Position numbers and translations under genes: made by a program. A stretch of 14,622 bases of DNA from positions 1-14,622 of the forward strand of contig JBBRWI010000090.1 in NCBI GenBank assembly GCA_038249305.1, given 5' to 3'. Shown here piece after piece: positions 1-6,199 of this stretch. How positions within the stretch are numbered: the first letter of the stretch is position 1; each line of letters starts with the position of its first letter. The notes below the pieces were generated by a model that was given only the letters and a program-made list of their open reading frames with translations, was not told the origin of the DNA and made no database searches. Source of the stretch: Humitalea sp038249305 (GTDB taxonomy: Bacteria; Pseudomonadota; Alphaproteobacteria; Acetobacterales; Acetobacteraceae).

Positions 1-332
1 ACGGGCCTGCCCCCCGCGGCGGCCAGGGCCTCATCGTGCAAGGCCAGGTAGCCGCGGCTGGCGAACCGCAGCACCCGGTCCGCGTCGAAGACGGCAAAGT
101 GGCAGGGAATGTGATCGACCGCACGCACCACCAGGTCGAGCTGGGTCTGCGCGCGGCGCGCCTGGCGCCCCGCTTGCCATGCGAGAAACAGCGGTGGCAA
201 AGCCGCGGCCGCCGCGAAACCGAAGGCCGCCTGGCCAGACCAGACAGCAGCCCCCGCCGCGACAACACCCGAAGCGCCGAGGCCGAGCAGAATCGGCGCG
301 TAAGGCTTCAGCCAGCCGCCAGGCTCAGCCAT
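1..332 (-). CDS. Membrane-anchored PAS-domain sensor protein, N-terminal part
   Basis: This reading frame runs off the left edge, so only the first ~110 residues are visible. It starts MAEPGGWLKPYAP and has two hydrophobic segments (about residues 12-32 and 36-54), each alanine/glycine/leucine-rich and probably membrane-spanning. A basic, Gln/Arg-rich linker (AWQAGRQARRAQTQ) follows. From about residue 68 there is a stretch with PAS character: VVRAVDHIPCHFAVFDADRV, then a segment reading LRFASRGYLALHDEAL. In this fold class such a layout usually precedes a histidine kinase, GGDEF/EAL or chemotaxis output domain, but that part is outside the window. The ATG was chosen because an in-frame TGA lies about 50 bases upstream; only a TTG lies between. 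The ribosome binding site is weak. The promoter-like element at 467-494 points toward it. The PAS call is by eye and moderate; the output function is unknown. Confidence 0.6.
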   Translation of the reverse strand, partial: MAEPGGWLKPYAPILLGLGASGVVAAGAAVWSGQAAFGFAAAAALPPLFLAWQAGRQARRAQTQLDLVVRAVDHIPCHFAVFDADRVLRFASRGYLALHDEALAAAGGRP

Positions 333-466
333 CGGAACATCGCGACACGGCCCGCGTTGAACCGCCCTCAACGCCCACCGCGGGAGGCCATGTCAGATGT
401 TGGCCCCATGCCTGTTTCAAACGCATTCGACGCCCGTTGGTGGTCGAAAAGCCGATTAGATGTTTA

Positions 467-494
467 ATTATCCTGCAAAATTCGCGCTAAGCAA
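467..494 (-). promoter_or_regulatory. Putative sigma-70-type promoter for the PAS protein gene
   Basis: On the minus strand TTGCTT and GATAAT are separated by 16 bases, within the only clearly AT-rich stretch of the left region (about 455-490). The -10 matches consensus at five of six positions and the -35 at three of six. It would give a 5' leader of roughly 130 bases before the start codon at 332. Apart from this element and the small ORF at 513, the 333-548 gap holds nothing else I can support. No terminator with a T-run is visible for the operon ending at 549. Confidence 0.35.
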
Positions 495-512
495 CAGAAT
501 TGACGAGGAGCC

Positions 513-593
513 ATGGCTGGCGGCCATCGCCGGTTGCAGGAAATGGCGTCAAACCTCGAAAAATGGTGTCTCCTCGTGGGCCTCGCCCCGTAG
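513..593 (+). CDS. Possible 26-residue small protein with a strong Shine-Dalgarno
   Basis: A short ORF encodes MAGGHRRLQEMASNLEKWCL followed by six more residues (LVGLAP) and a TAG stop. Its main support is the sequence GACGAGGAG placed just upstream of the ATG, one of the better ribosome binding sites in the window. The first half is basic and polar; the last eight residues are hydrophobic, with one Cys and one Trp. The ORF runs antisense across the 3' end of the pcaG-type gene on the opposite strand. I recognise no family. It could also be chance, since codon statistics over 26 codons are uninformative and the 3' half is constrained by the antisense gene. Confidence 0.22.
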   Translation: MAGGHRRLQEMASNLEKWCLLVGLAP

Positions 594-1148
594 GCGTAAA
601 TCGAAACGAAATGCCCGGTTGCCCCCCGCGACCCCGTCGGGCAGCGCCACCAGATGCGGCCACCGCGGGGCCGGCACGGCGCCGAGCACGGGATCGGCGG
701 CGTTCAGCGCCGGGAAGTCCGGAAAGAACACGGTCGTCTGCAACCGGCGCATCAATCCCGCCCCCAAGATGGTCAGGTTCACATGCGGGGCGCGCTGGCC
801 CATCGCATCGGCATAGCCGCCGGGCAGCAGGGTCGTGAAAACATATCGGCCTTCTGCATCTGTCCAGGCACGCCCCCAGCCGAGGAAATCCGGATCGGCC
901 AGATGCGCCTGCGGGTCCTCGGGGTGGGCGAAGCGCCCGGCGGCATCGGCCTGCCAGGCTTCCAGCACGCCGTTCACCACGGGGACACCGCCCTCGCGCA
1001 GCACCTGACCACGCAGGATGATGCGTTCGCCGCGCGTGCTGGGCGCGGCCTCGGCAGTCACGCGGGTCAGGTCGTTATCCGCCGGTTGGAAGAAGGTCCG
1101 CGGAAAGAAGGGGCCGATGGTGTGCTGAGAGGTGGGGCGCGCGGTCAT
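549..1148 (-). CDS. pcaG: Protocatechuate 3,4-dioxygenase alpha-subunit-like protein
   Basis: This 199-residue protein has the intradiol dioxygenase fold and the features of the non-catalytic alpha subunit: an N-terminal TSQHTIGPFFP segment (residues 6-16), VLEAWQADAAGRFAHP (61-76), a Gly-Tyr segment at 111-112, APHVNLTILG (120-129), and a C-terminal RFDLRLRGE...FFEV tail like known PcaG proteins. The iron-binding positions of the beta subunit are replaced here: Tyr is Phe73, and the second His is Asn124. This is typical for alpha, which forms one wall of the active site without binding iron. The ATG at 1148 overlaps the TGA of the upstream beta gene (ATGA). A much longer open frame extends upstream, but that part is Arg/Pro-rich shadow sequence over pcaH. 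With PcaH it should cleave a catechol-type acid between its hydroxyls. The actual substrate is open, because none of PcaB, PcaD or PcaIJ is nearby. Confidence 0.85.
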   Translation of the reverse strand: MTARPTSQHTIGPFFPRTFFQPADNDLTRVTAEAAPSTRGERIILRGQVLREGGVPVVNGVLEAWQADAAGRFAHPEDPQAHLADPDFLGWGRAWTDAEGRYVFTTLLPGGYADAMGQRAPHVNLTILGAGLMRRLQTTVFFPDFPALNAADPVLGAVPAPRWPHLVALPDGVAGGNRAFRFDLRLRGEAHEETPFFEV

Positions 1149-1843
1149 GCCGGCGGGGTCGCGTGGCGGCCGCGCAGCACGATGTCGAAGCGGTAGCCCA
1201 GGTGCTGGTCCCCGACTTCGGCCGGGTGCAGCGGGTGGGCGATCAAGCGGCCGCGGGCCGCGGCGTCCGGCACCGATTGCAGGATGCGATCCAGATCGTT
1301 CAGCGGGTCGCCGGGGAAATACATCTGGGTGACCAGGCGCGACAGCGTCGCCGGTCCATGCACGCCAAAATGCACATGAGGCGGGCGCCACCAGATATCC
1401 TGCACCGGCACCGGATAAGCGCCGGGCCGGATGGTGAAAAAGGCATAGCGGCCGTCGTCCTGCGTGCGGACGCGGCCGTTGCCGATGAAATTCGGATCGA
1501 GCGGGGCCGCGCGCTGGTCGATCGGGTGAAAATAGCGCCCGGCCGCATTGGCCTGCCAGAGTTCCACGACGGCGCCGGCGATGCCGCGCCCATCCTCGTC
1601 CAGCACGCGGCCGGCGATATGGATCAACTGGCCCTGCGCGATACGCCCGGCGCCCAGCACGGCCAGATTGTCGTTGCCGCAGGGCAGCTTGTCTGCCAGG
1701 CGGAGCGGCGCGGTCCGCTCGGTGCGCGTCACCGGGCCGTGATGCAGCGGTTGCTTCGGCGTATGCGTCCAGGTGTTCGGATAGCCCTCGATCGGCACCG
1801 TCGGTTCGATGCCGGGCGGCCAGGGATCGATTTGCAGGCTCAT
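1145..1843 (-). CDS. pcaH: Protocatechuate 3,4-dioxygenase beta-subunit-like protein (catalytic)
   Basis: This 232-residue protein is the iron-bearing subunit of an intradiol ring-cleavage dioxygenase. All four Fe(III) ligands can be placed: Tyr104 in GRYFHP, Tyr143 in GAYPVP, and His156 and His158 in RPPHVHFGV. The spacings (39, 13 and 2 residues) equal those of the Pseudomonas PcaH ligands Tyr408, Tyr447, His460 and His462. Other family landmarks are VVELWQANAAG (92-102), DPNFIGNGR (116-124), TQMYFPGDPLND (172-183) and YRFDIVLRG (217-225). The length is normal for PcaH. The start ATG overlaps the stop of the enolase-family gene and the stop overlaps the start of pcaG, so the subunits should be co-translated. 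The reaction expected from the family is O2-dependent conversion of an ortho-diphenol acid to a cis,cis-muconate derivative in the cytoplasm. Catalytic competence is well supported; the natural substrate is not known. Confidence 0.9.
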   Translation of the reverse strand: MSLQIDPWPPGIEPTVPIEGYPNTWTHTPKQPLHHGPVTRTERTAPLRLADKLPCGNDNLAVLGAGRIAQGQLIHIAGRVLDEDGRGIAGAVVELWQANAAGRYFHPIDQRAAPLDPNFIGNGRVRTQDDGRYAFFTIRPGAYPVPVQDIWWRPPHVHFGVHGPATLSRLVTQMYFPGDPLNDLDRILQSVPDAAARGRLIAHPLHPAEVGDQHLGYRFDIVLRGRHATPPA

Positions 1844-3282
1844 CGCAGGATCACCGGTTCCGCTGTGGACAATCCCGCGAGCAAGGCCGGGTCCGGCACG
1901 ATGCCAAGCCCCATGCCCTGCGGCGGGTGAATCTGGCCATGCTGCACTCGCAACGCGTCGGGCGCCACGATATCGTCCGCCAGCAAAGGCCAGCCGCAAT
2001 CCATGGGATGCGGCGTGTCCAGGTCGAGCGCCGCCGCGATGTGGATGTTGGCCGCGGTGCCGATGGCGGTCTCGTAGAAGGAATGCAGCGCCGGCGTCAG
2101 CCCGCAATGGCGCGCGACCGAGACCATGTCGCGCAAGCCCGCCACCCCGCCCCAATAATACAGGTCGCCCAGCACCACATTCGGCCCGACCCCACGGCGA
2201 TAACGCGCGGCGATGTGTTCGGGGGCGATGATCGACATGTTGGTGGCCAGCGGCGTGTGCAACATCGCAGCCAGGCGCGCGGCGCCTTCGAGGCCATCGG
2301 TCGGGTCCTCGAAGAATTCGATGCCCAGGGGCTCGGCCGCCAGGCACAGCCGCAGCGCGGTCTCGGTGGAATAAGCCCCGTTCGGGTCGATCCGCAGCCG
2401 CGCATGCGGCAACCGCGCGCGCAGCGCACCGAGGGCGGCCAGGTCCCAGGCGGCGCCGCTGCCGGCCGATTTGTATTTGAAGGCCGTGACGCCCCAGGTC
2501 GCGGCGATGTTTTGCGCCAGGTCGGCGACGCGCACAGCCTGCGCGGTATCGGCCATGTGCACCGCCAGTTCCGTCGGCGTCACCACCCGCCCCGGCACCG
2601 CCGCCGGCAGCGGGCAGGCGATGGGCAGCGGGCGGGTGGCCTGCGCCGCGCCCAGCATCGCCGCAAACGGCACCTGCAGATGCCGTGCGGCCGCGTCCCA
2701 GGCGGCGAGGTCAACCGCTGCGAAAGCAGCCAGGCCATTGCGCCCATGCCGGTTGTCGAAGCCGATGCGCGCGAATTTGCGCCGCAGCGCCGCGCGATCG
2801 GCGACGGCGCAGCGACCGATCCAGTCGCGCGCAATGGCCGTGACCCGGGCTGCGCAATCGGGCGTGCCGTTGGTCTCACCCCAGCCGATGCTGCCGTCGT
2901 CGAGGTGCATCTCGACCAGCGTGCGCGCCTGCCGGTCGGTCAGGTACATGGCCGAGACATAGAGGTCACGCAGCGGCAGCGTGATGCGATGGAGACGGAT
3001 CTCGCGGATGCACGCCCCGGTGCGCGCAGCGGCGATGATGGGGGGTGCGGCGCGCGTGACCGCCGCGCCGATCGCACCGGCAATGCCGTCCGGATCGTCG
3101 CGCAGGACCAGCGTCACATCAAAGGCGCGCGCCAGGGCGCCGATCGCCGCCGTGCCTTCGGCCACCACCAACGTCGTGCGCGGATCAAGGATCGCCGCCA
3201 CCGGATCGGGCGCAGGGGCCAGGTCGGTCTGGATCACGTCGGGGGTCGCGGCGATGCCGCCCAGGCGTTCCGCCGGTGTCAC
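1840..3282 (-). CDS. Enolase-superfamily acid-sugar dehydratase, glucarate dehydratase-like, with N-terminal extension
   Basis: The 480-residue protein has an enolase-superfamily core from about residue 91 to the end. Residues that fit the glucarate dehydratase subgroup are: the base pair Lys269-x-Lys271 (FKYK), metal ligands Asp299 (RIDPNGAY, with Asn301), Glu325 (FFEDP) and Asn348 (ATNM), then Asp373 and His400 as the second base dyad, and a DLDTPHPMD segment at 420-428. The gap Lys271 to Asp299 (28) and Glu325 to Asn348 (23) match E. coli GlucD; the Asn ligand favours GlucD over muconate cycloisomerase. Family chemistry is abstraction of a proton alpha to a carboxylate with loss of water. 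Residues 1-90 are not part of this fold and are unassigned. The GTG start is chosen because it overlaps the TGA of the upstream hydratase gene (GTGA), matching the 4-base overlaps of the other junctions. Internal GTG/TTG starts near residues 38-56 cannot be excluded. The gene is third in the operon. Confidence 0.78.
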   Translation of the reverse strand: MTPAERLGGIAATPDVIQTDLAPAPDPVAAILDPRTTLVVAEGTAAIGALARAFDVTLVLRDDPDGIAGAIGAAVTRAAPPIIAAARTGACIREIRLHRITLPLRDLYVSAMYLTDRQARTLVEMHLDDGSIGWGETNGTPDCAARVTAIARDWIGRCAVADRAALRRKFARIGFDNRHGRNGLAAFAAVDLAAWDAAARHLQVPFAAMLGAAQATRPLPIACPLPAAVPGRVVTPTELAVHMADTAQAVRVADLAQNIAATWGVTAFKYKSAGSGAAWDLAALGALRARLPHARLRIDPNGAYSTETALRLCLAAEPLGIEFFEDPTDGLEGAARLAAMLHTPLATNMSIIAPEHIAARYRRGVGPNVVLGDLYYWGGVAGLRDMVSVARHCGLTPALHSFYETAIGTAANIHIAAALDLDTPHPMDCGWPLLADDIVAPDALRVQHGQIHPPQGMGLGIVPDPALLAGLSTAEPVILR

Positions 3283-3881
3283 CGTGCCGCATCCAATCCC
3301 GCCAGGATGTCGGGCAGCAGCGCCCGCGCCTGCGCGGCCAGATCGGCATAAAGACTGTTGCCATGCGCATCGATGCCAACCGTGACGGGACCCAGATCCT
3401 CGACCCGCAGGGTCACGAGGCGGAAATGCGCGACCAGATCCGGCCAATGCACCGACACGACCGCGCGCATCGCATCGGACAACAAGGGGGCGCCACCGCC
3501 GAGGAAGGAGAAATAGACGCAGCCGACCTCCTGCATCGCCGCGGCACACGCTGCATCCAACCCGCCCTTGCCGCCGACCGAGGTCAGCCCGATGTCTCGG
3601 ATGAAGCGCGGCATGAAACCGTTGAAGCGGGTGCTGGTCGTCGGGTTCATGTAGCGGATGTCGAAGCCGGCCTCGGTTTCCTCGCTGTAGGACCCAAGGT
3701 GGAACAGCGCCTGGCCGCGCAGGTCGCGCGGCAGCGGGCGGCCTTCGTCGAGGTATTGCGCGATGCGCGCATGCGTCGGCAGGCCGGCCGTGATGGTCAT
3801 CTCACCCGACAGGGTGACCATCTCGCCCAAGGAAAGGCCGCGTGCGTCTTCGGGCGACAGCGGCAGGCGCAGGTGCCTCAT
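3279..3881 (-). CDS. Class I Fe-S hydro-lyase beta subunit (fumarase/L-tartrate dehydratase C-terminal domain type)
   Basis: This 200-residue protein corresponds to the C-terminal (beta) domain of class I fumarases, here a separate subunit as in TtdB and split fumarases. Visible landmarks are LSLGEMVTLSGEMTITAG (16-33), NPTTSTRFN (79-87, the usual substrate-binding Thr/Ser segment), SVGGKGG (101-107), and a VGIDAHGNSLY segment near the C-terminus (168-178). His37 sits where the family's conserved RDAAHKR-type motif is expected, but here it reads GLPTHARI, lacking the Arg-Asp pair. That may mean a substrate other than fumarate. The ATG overlaps the stop of the alpha subunit gene, and its own stop overlaps the GTG of the enolase gene. 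The family reaction is reversible hydration or dehydration of a dicarboxylate by a cluster carried on the alpha subunit. Confidence 0.8.
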   Translation of the reverse strand: MRHLRLPLSPEDARGLSLGEMVTLSGEMTITAGLPTHARIAQYLDEGRPLPRDLRGQALFHLGSYSEETEAGFDIRYMNPTTSTRFNGFMPRFIRDIGLTSVGGKGGLDAACAAAMQEVGCVYFSFLGGGAPLLSDAMRAVVSVHWPDLVAHFRLVTLRVEDLGPVTVGIDAHGNSLYADLAAQARALLPDILAGLDAAR

Positions 3882-4747
3882 TCGACGCGCTCCACCGTGC
3901 CGTCGGCGTGGATGATGGCCTTGGTGCGACGGCTGATCCAGCAGTTGAAGCAGACCGCCACCGGGGTAAATCCGTGGCCGGCGGCGTAGTCGATGTGGAC
4001 CGAAAGCGCGGTGGTGTCGCCACCCGTCCCCATCGGCCCGAAGCCGGTCTTGTTCACCGCGGCCAGCAGCCGCTCCTCCATCGCCGCCAGGATGGGTTCG
4101 GGGTTGACCGTGCCCATGGGCCGCAGGGTCGCGAGTTTCGCGAGTTTTGCCGCATGGTCGAAGGTGCCGCCGATGCCGACGCCGATGGTCACCGGCGGAC
4201 AGTGTTGCGACCCGGCCTTGAGCACGCAATCCATCACATAGGCTTCGATCTGCGCCAGCGACGGTGCCACGAAGATTTCCAGCGAGGCCCAGCGCCCGCC
4301 GCCCAGGGCCTTGGGCTGGCAGGTGATTTCGGCATGGTCGGCACCACCGATGAAGTCCCAGGTGACGATGGGCATATCCTTGCCCGCGTAACTGCGTTCA
4401 TTGGTCAGCGGATTGGCGACATGCTTCAGCAGGGGCGGGTCGGACGTCGCGACCAGGGCTGCAAACCCATCGACGATGGCCGCCTTGATGTCGCCCTCGA
4501 TCCGCATCGCCGTGCCGATCTTGATGAAATAGACCGGGATGCCGCTGTCGGAACACACCAGCCGGTTGGAGGATTCGGCGGCGCGCGCCGAGCGCAGCAT
4601 GATCCCCAGCGTGCGCTTGGCGACATCGTGGGTTTCGCTGACCTCGGCGCGTTCCAGCGCCGCCAGGGCATCCGCCGGCACCCGGCGCAGCGACCAGCCA
4701 TAAAGGTCGGCGGTCACGCGCTTCATGATGTCGTAGGTCAGCGCCAT
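3878..4747 (-). CDS. Class I Fe-S hydro-lyase alpha subunit (fumarase/L-tartrate dehydratase type)
   Basis: The 289-residue protein matches the N-terminal (alpha) domain of class I fumarases and TtdA. The three cysteines expected to hold the [4Fe-4S] cluster are visible: Cys65 in LVCSDSGIPVYFIKIG, Cys183 in QHCPPVTIGVGIGGT, and Cys269 in CFNCWISRRTKA (Cys266 lies three residues earlier). GFGPMGTGGDTTALSVH (236-251) is also typical. The cluster site works as a Lewis acid in adding or removing water from a dicarboxylate. The ATG at 4747 is preferred over a TTG 21 bases upstream because GGGGAA precedes the ATG. It is the first gene of the five-gene minus-strand operon and faces the GntR gene across 64 bases. 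Fumarate, mesaconate, tartrate or a pathway-specific diacid are all possible substrates. Confidence 0.85.
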   Translation of the reverse strand: MALTYDIMKRVTADLYGWSLRRVPADALAALERAEVSETHDVAKRTLGIMLRSARAAESSNRLVCSDSGIPVYFIKIGTAMRIEGDIKAAIVDGFAALVATSDPPLLKHVANPLTNERSYAGKDMPIVTWDFIGGADHAEITCQPKALGGGRWASLEIFVAPSLAQIEAYVMDCVLKAGSQHCPPVTIGVGIGGTFDHAAKLAKLATLRPMGTVNPEPILAAMEERLLAAVNKTGFGPMGTGGDTTALSVHIDYAAGHGFTPVAVCFNCWISRRTKAIIHADGTVERVE

Positions 4748-4759
4748 GCCCGTTCCCCG

Positions 4760-4781
4760 AAAGGCCAATGGACTGGCCTTT
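4760..4781. promoter_or_regulatory. Perfect 8-bp inverted repeat, candidate GntR operator
   Basis: AAAGGCCA and its exact complement TGGCCTTT are separated by six bases in the divergent promoter region. On the minus strand the repeat lies between the putative promoter and the start codon of the hydratase alpha gene, where a bound repressor could block transcription. Assignment to the neighbouring GntR protein is inference; the sequence does not follow one fixed HutC-type consensus. Confidence 0.4.
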
Positions 4782-4793
4782 TAATCCCAACCC

Positions 4794-4806
4794 GGTTATA
4801 CGAACC
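4794..4806. promoter_or_regulatory. Short inverted repeat GGTT-N5-AACC overlapping the -10 element
   Basis: GGTTATACGAACC is a 13-base imperfectly extended dyad (4-bp arms, 5-base spacer) that overlaps the putative -10 of the minus-strand promoter and ends 5 bases before the GntR start codon. HutC-subfamily operators are often short AT-centred dyads of this size, so it is the stronger positional candidate for autoregulation. Short arms keep confidence low. Confidence 0.3.
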
Positions 4807-4823
4807 CGTCCATGAGCGCGCAA
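4795..4823 (-). promoter_or_regulatory. Putative promoter of the hydratase-enolase-dioxygenase operon
   Basis: On the minus strand TTGCGC and TATAAC are spaced by exactly 17 bases. The -10 matches consensus at five of six positions, the -35 at three of six. The -35 lies inside the first codons of the GntR gene, so the two divergent transcription units would share control DNA. Transcription would start about 40-45 bases before the alpha-subunit ATG, leaving room for the GGGGAA ribosome binding site. Confidence 0.4.
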
Positions 4824-5555
4824 TCCTTCCCCCCAGACCTGACCCGCAGCGCCGTGCCGCGCTACATTCAATTGGCAACGCTGTTCCGTGCCCGCATCAC
4901 CCAGGGCCTGTGGCAGGCCGGCGCCCGTATCCCCACGGTCGATGAACTGGCCGCCGAATGCGGCGTCGCCCGCGCGACCATCCGCCAGGCGCTGGATGCG
5001 CTGGCCAGGGATGGGCTGATCGAACGTTTCCGCGCCAAGGGCACCTTTGTTCGCACCGGCCAGCCCGAGCGCCTGTGGTGCGAGGTGCAGACCGATTGGA
5101 ACGGCCTGCTGCGGTCGCGGGAGGGGGCGCGGATCGAGGTGCTGGCGAATGATCCCGGCGGCACGGCGCCCTTCCTCGACCCTTCGCCCGGCCGGCCGGC
5201 GCCGGAATACCGCCATCTGCGCCGCCGGCATTGGCGCCACGGCCAGGCCTTCCTGCTGGCGGACGTATATCTGGACGAACGGCTCTGGCCGAAGGTCACG
5301 GAATCGGATCTCGCCACCCGCACGTCGCTGAAACTGGTGGCCGGCTTGCCCGGCGTGAAAATCGCCGATGCGCGGCAAACCCTGACCATCGGTTCGGCCG
5401 ATGTCGCGGTGGCGGCGGCGCTGGGGGTTGCGCTGAATGCCCCGGTGGCCTTCGTCCGGCGGATCGCGGTGGACCGGCGCGGCACGGTCGTGCTGATCGC
5501 GGACGGAACCTATCGCGGCGATGTCGTGCGGCTGGACATGGCGCTGGCGACGTGA
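4812..5555 (+). CDS. GntR-family (HutC subfamily) transcriptional regulator
   Basis: The 247-residue protein has an N-terminal winged-helix domain (about 15-82) with the GntR signature: YIQLATLFRARITQGLW, IPTVDELAAECGVARATIRQ (40-59) and LDALARDGLIERFRAKGTFV (61-80). The C-terminal part (about 95-240) looks like a UTRA ligand-binding domain, including HLRRRHWRHGQAFLLADVYL and a DARQTLTIGSADVAVAAALG segment. HutC-type regulators usually repress catabolic genes and release DNA when a pathway acid binds. The gene diverges from the hydratase-enolase-dioxygenase operon and heads the plus-strand operon, so control of both arms is likely. No Shine-Dalgarno is seen before the ATG, so translation may be leaderless or weak, fitting low repressor levels. 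The inducer cannot be predicted. Confidence 0.88.
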   Translation: MSAQSFPPDLTRSAVPRYIQLATLFRARITQGLWQAGARIPTVDELAAECGVARATIRQALDALARDGLIERFRAKGTFVRTGQPERLWCEVQTDWNGLLRSREGARIEVLANDPGGTAPFLDPSPGRPAPEYRHLRRRHWRHGQAFLLADVYLDERLWPKVTESDLATRTSLKLVAGLPGVKIADARQTLTIGSADVAVAAALGVALNAPVAFVRRIAVDRRGTVVLIADGTYRGDVVRLDMALAT

Positions 5556-5576
5556 TCAAAAGGTCATAAGACTAGA

Positions 5577-5584
5577 CTATATAG
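5577..5584. promoter_or_regulatory. AT-rich palindrome CTATATAG before the GST gene
   Basis: The 38-base gap between the GntR gene and the GST gene is unusually AT-rich for this window and contains ACTAGACTATATAG, with CTATATAG a perfect 8-bp palindrome just before the GGAGA ribosome binding site. It could be a second site for the GntR protein, letting it tune the catabolic genes separately from itself. A TATATA within it could serve as a -10, but no convincing -35 exists and the SD position argues against it. Weak support. Confidence 0.2.
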
Positions 5585-5593
5585 GAGAAAGAT

Positions 5594-6199
5594 ATGCGGC
5601 TGCACTGGTCCCCACGCTCGCCCTTCGTGCGCAAGGTGATGGTGCTGGCCCATGAAACCGGGCTTGTGGGCCGGATCGAGACGATCCGCACCGTGGTCGC
5701 CATGAACGCCCCCAACCAGCCGCTGCTGGCCGACAACCCTCTGGCGAAGATCCCGACACTGATCCTGGATGACGGCACGCGCCTCTACGACAGTGGGGTA
5801 ATCTGCGAATACCTCGACGGGCTGCATGCGGGGCCGAAGCTCTTCCCGACCGACGCCACCCGCTGGGGCGCCTTGCGGCAGCAGGCGTTGGGCACGGGCT
5901 GGCTCGACCTGCTGGTGCTCTGGCGCAACGCGCGCGAACAGCCCGTGCCGCCCAAAGCCTGGATCGACGGCTTCGTGCTGAAGAACGACGCGACCCTGGC
6001 GGCACTTGAGGCCGAGGCACCGGCGCTGGCCGGAGGCCCCATGACCATAGGCCATATCGCGATCGGCTGCGCGCTGGCCTACCTCGATTTCCGTTACGCC
6101 GACATGGGTTGGCGCAACGGCCGCCCCGCGCTGGCCGCCTGGTTCGCGGGCTTCGCCGCCCGCCCGTCCATGGTCGCGACGGCGGTCGTCGATGCCTGA
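5594..6199 (+). CDS. Glutathione S-transferase family protein
   Basis: The 201-residue protein has the two-domain cytosolic GST layout. The N-terminal thioredoxin-like domain (about 1-80) carries WSPRSPFVRKVMVLAHETGL, where Ser9 occupies the usual glutathione-activating region, the cis-Pro segment KIP (52-54), and YDSGVICEYLD (65-75), whose Asp66-Ser67 bind the glutathione gamma-glutamyl group. The C-terminal half is helical, with a typical GPMTIGHIAIGCALAYLDFR segment. GGAGA precedes the ATG. In aromatic catabolic clusters, GSTs often act as cis-trans isomerases (maleylpyruvate or maleylacetoacetate type) or in thioether cleavage; which applies here is unknown. It is the first enzyme of the plus-strand operon and its end overlaps the CaiB/BaiF gene by 8 bases. 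Confidence 0.85.
   Translation: MRLHWSPRSPFVRKVMVLAHETGLVGRIETIRTVVAMNAPNQPLLADNPLAKIPTLILDDGTRLYDSGVICEYLDGLHAGPKLFPTDATRWGALRQQALGTGWLDLLVLWRNAREQPVPPKAWIDGFVLKNDATLAALEAEAPALAGGPMTIGHIAIGCALAYLDFRYADMGWRNGRPALAAWFAGFAARPSMVATAVVDA

Noticed and set aside
505..545. A terminator after the pcaG-type gene
   Set aside because: AGCCATGGCT is a 10-bp palindrome, but without a loop-forming stem of useful length and without a T-run.
1149..1391. Upstream extension of the pcaG-type frame
   Set aside because: The added ~81 residues are Arg/Pro-rich and overlap the PcaH coding sequence in another frame; the ATGA junction at 1148 gives the normal PcaG start and length.
1840..3009. Muconate cycloisomerase as the identity of the enolase-family protein
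   Set aside because: Although attractive beside an intradiol dioxygenase, the Asn348 metal ligand and the Asp373/His400 dyad with KxK match the glucarate dehydratase subgroup, not cycloisomerases.
1927..3351. A 474-codon open frame on the plus strand opposite the enolase gene
   Set aside because: It is Arg/Gly/Gln-rich without any family motif, and lies antisense to a gene with a full set of catalytic residues. Long antisense frames are expected at this GC content.
3882..4229. Upstream extension of the hydratase beta frame
   Set aside because: The extension is His/Arg/Gly-rich shadow sequence of the alpha subunit gene. The ATG overlapping the alpha stop gives a family-typical start.
5553..5593. 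A separate promoter for the GST gene using TATATA as -10
   Set aside because: No acceptable -35 lies at 16-18 bases, and the transcript would start after or within the ribosome binding site.
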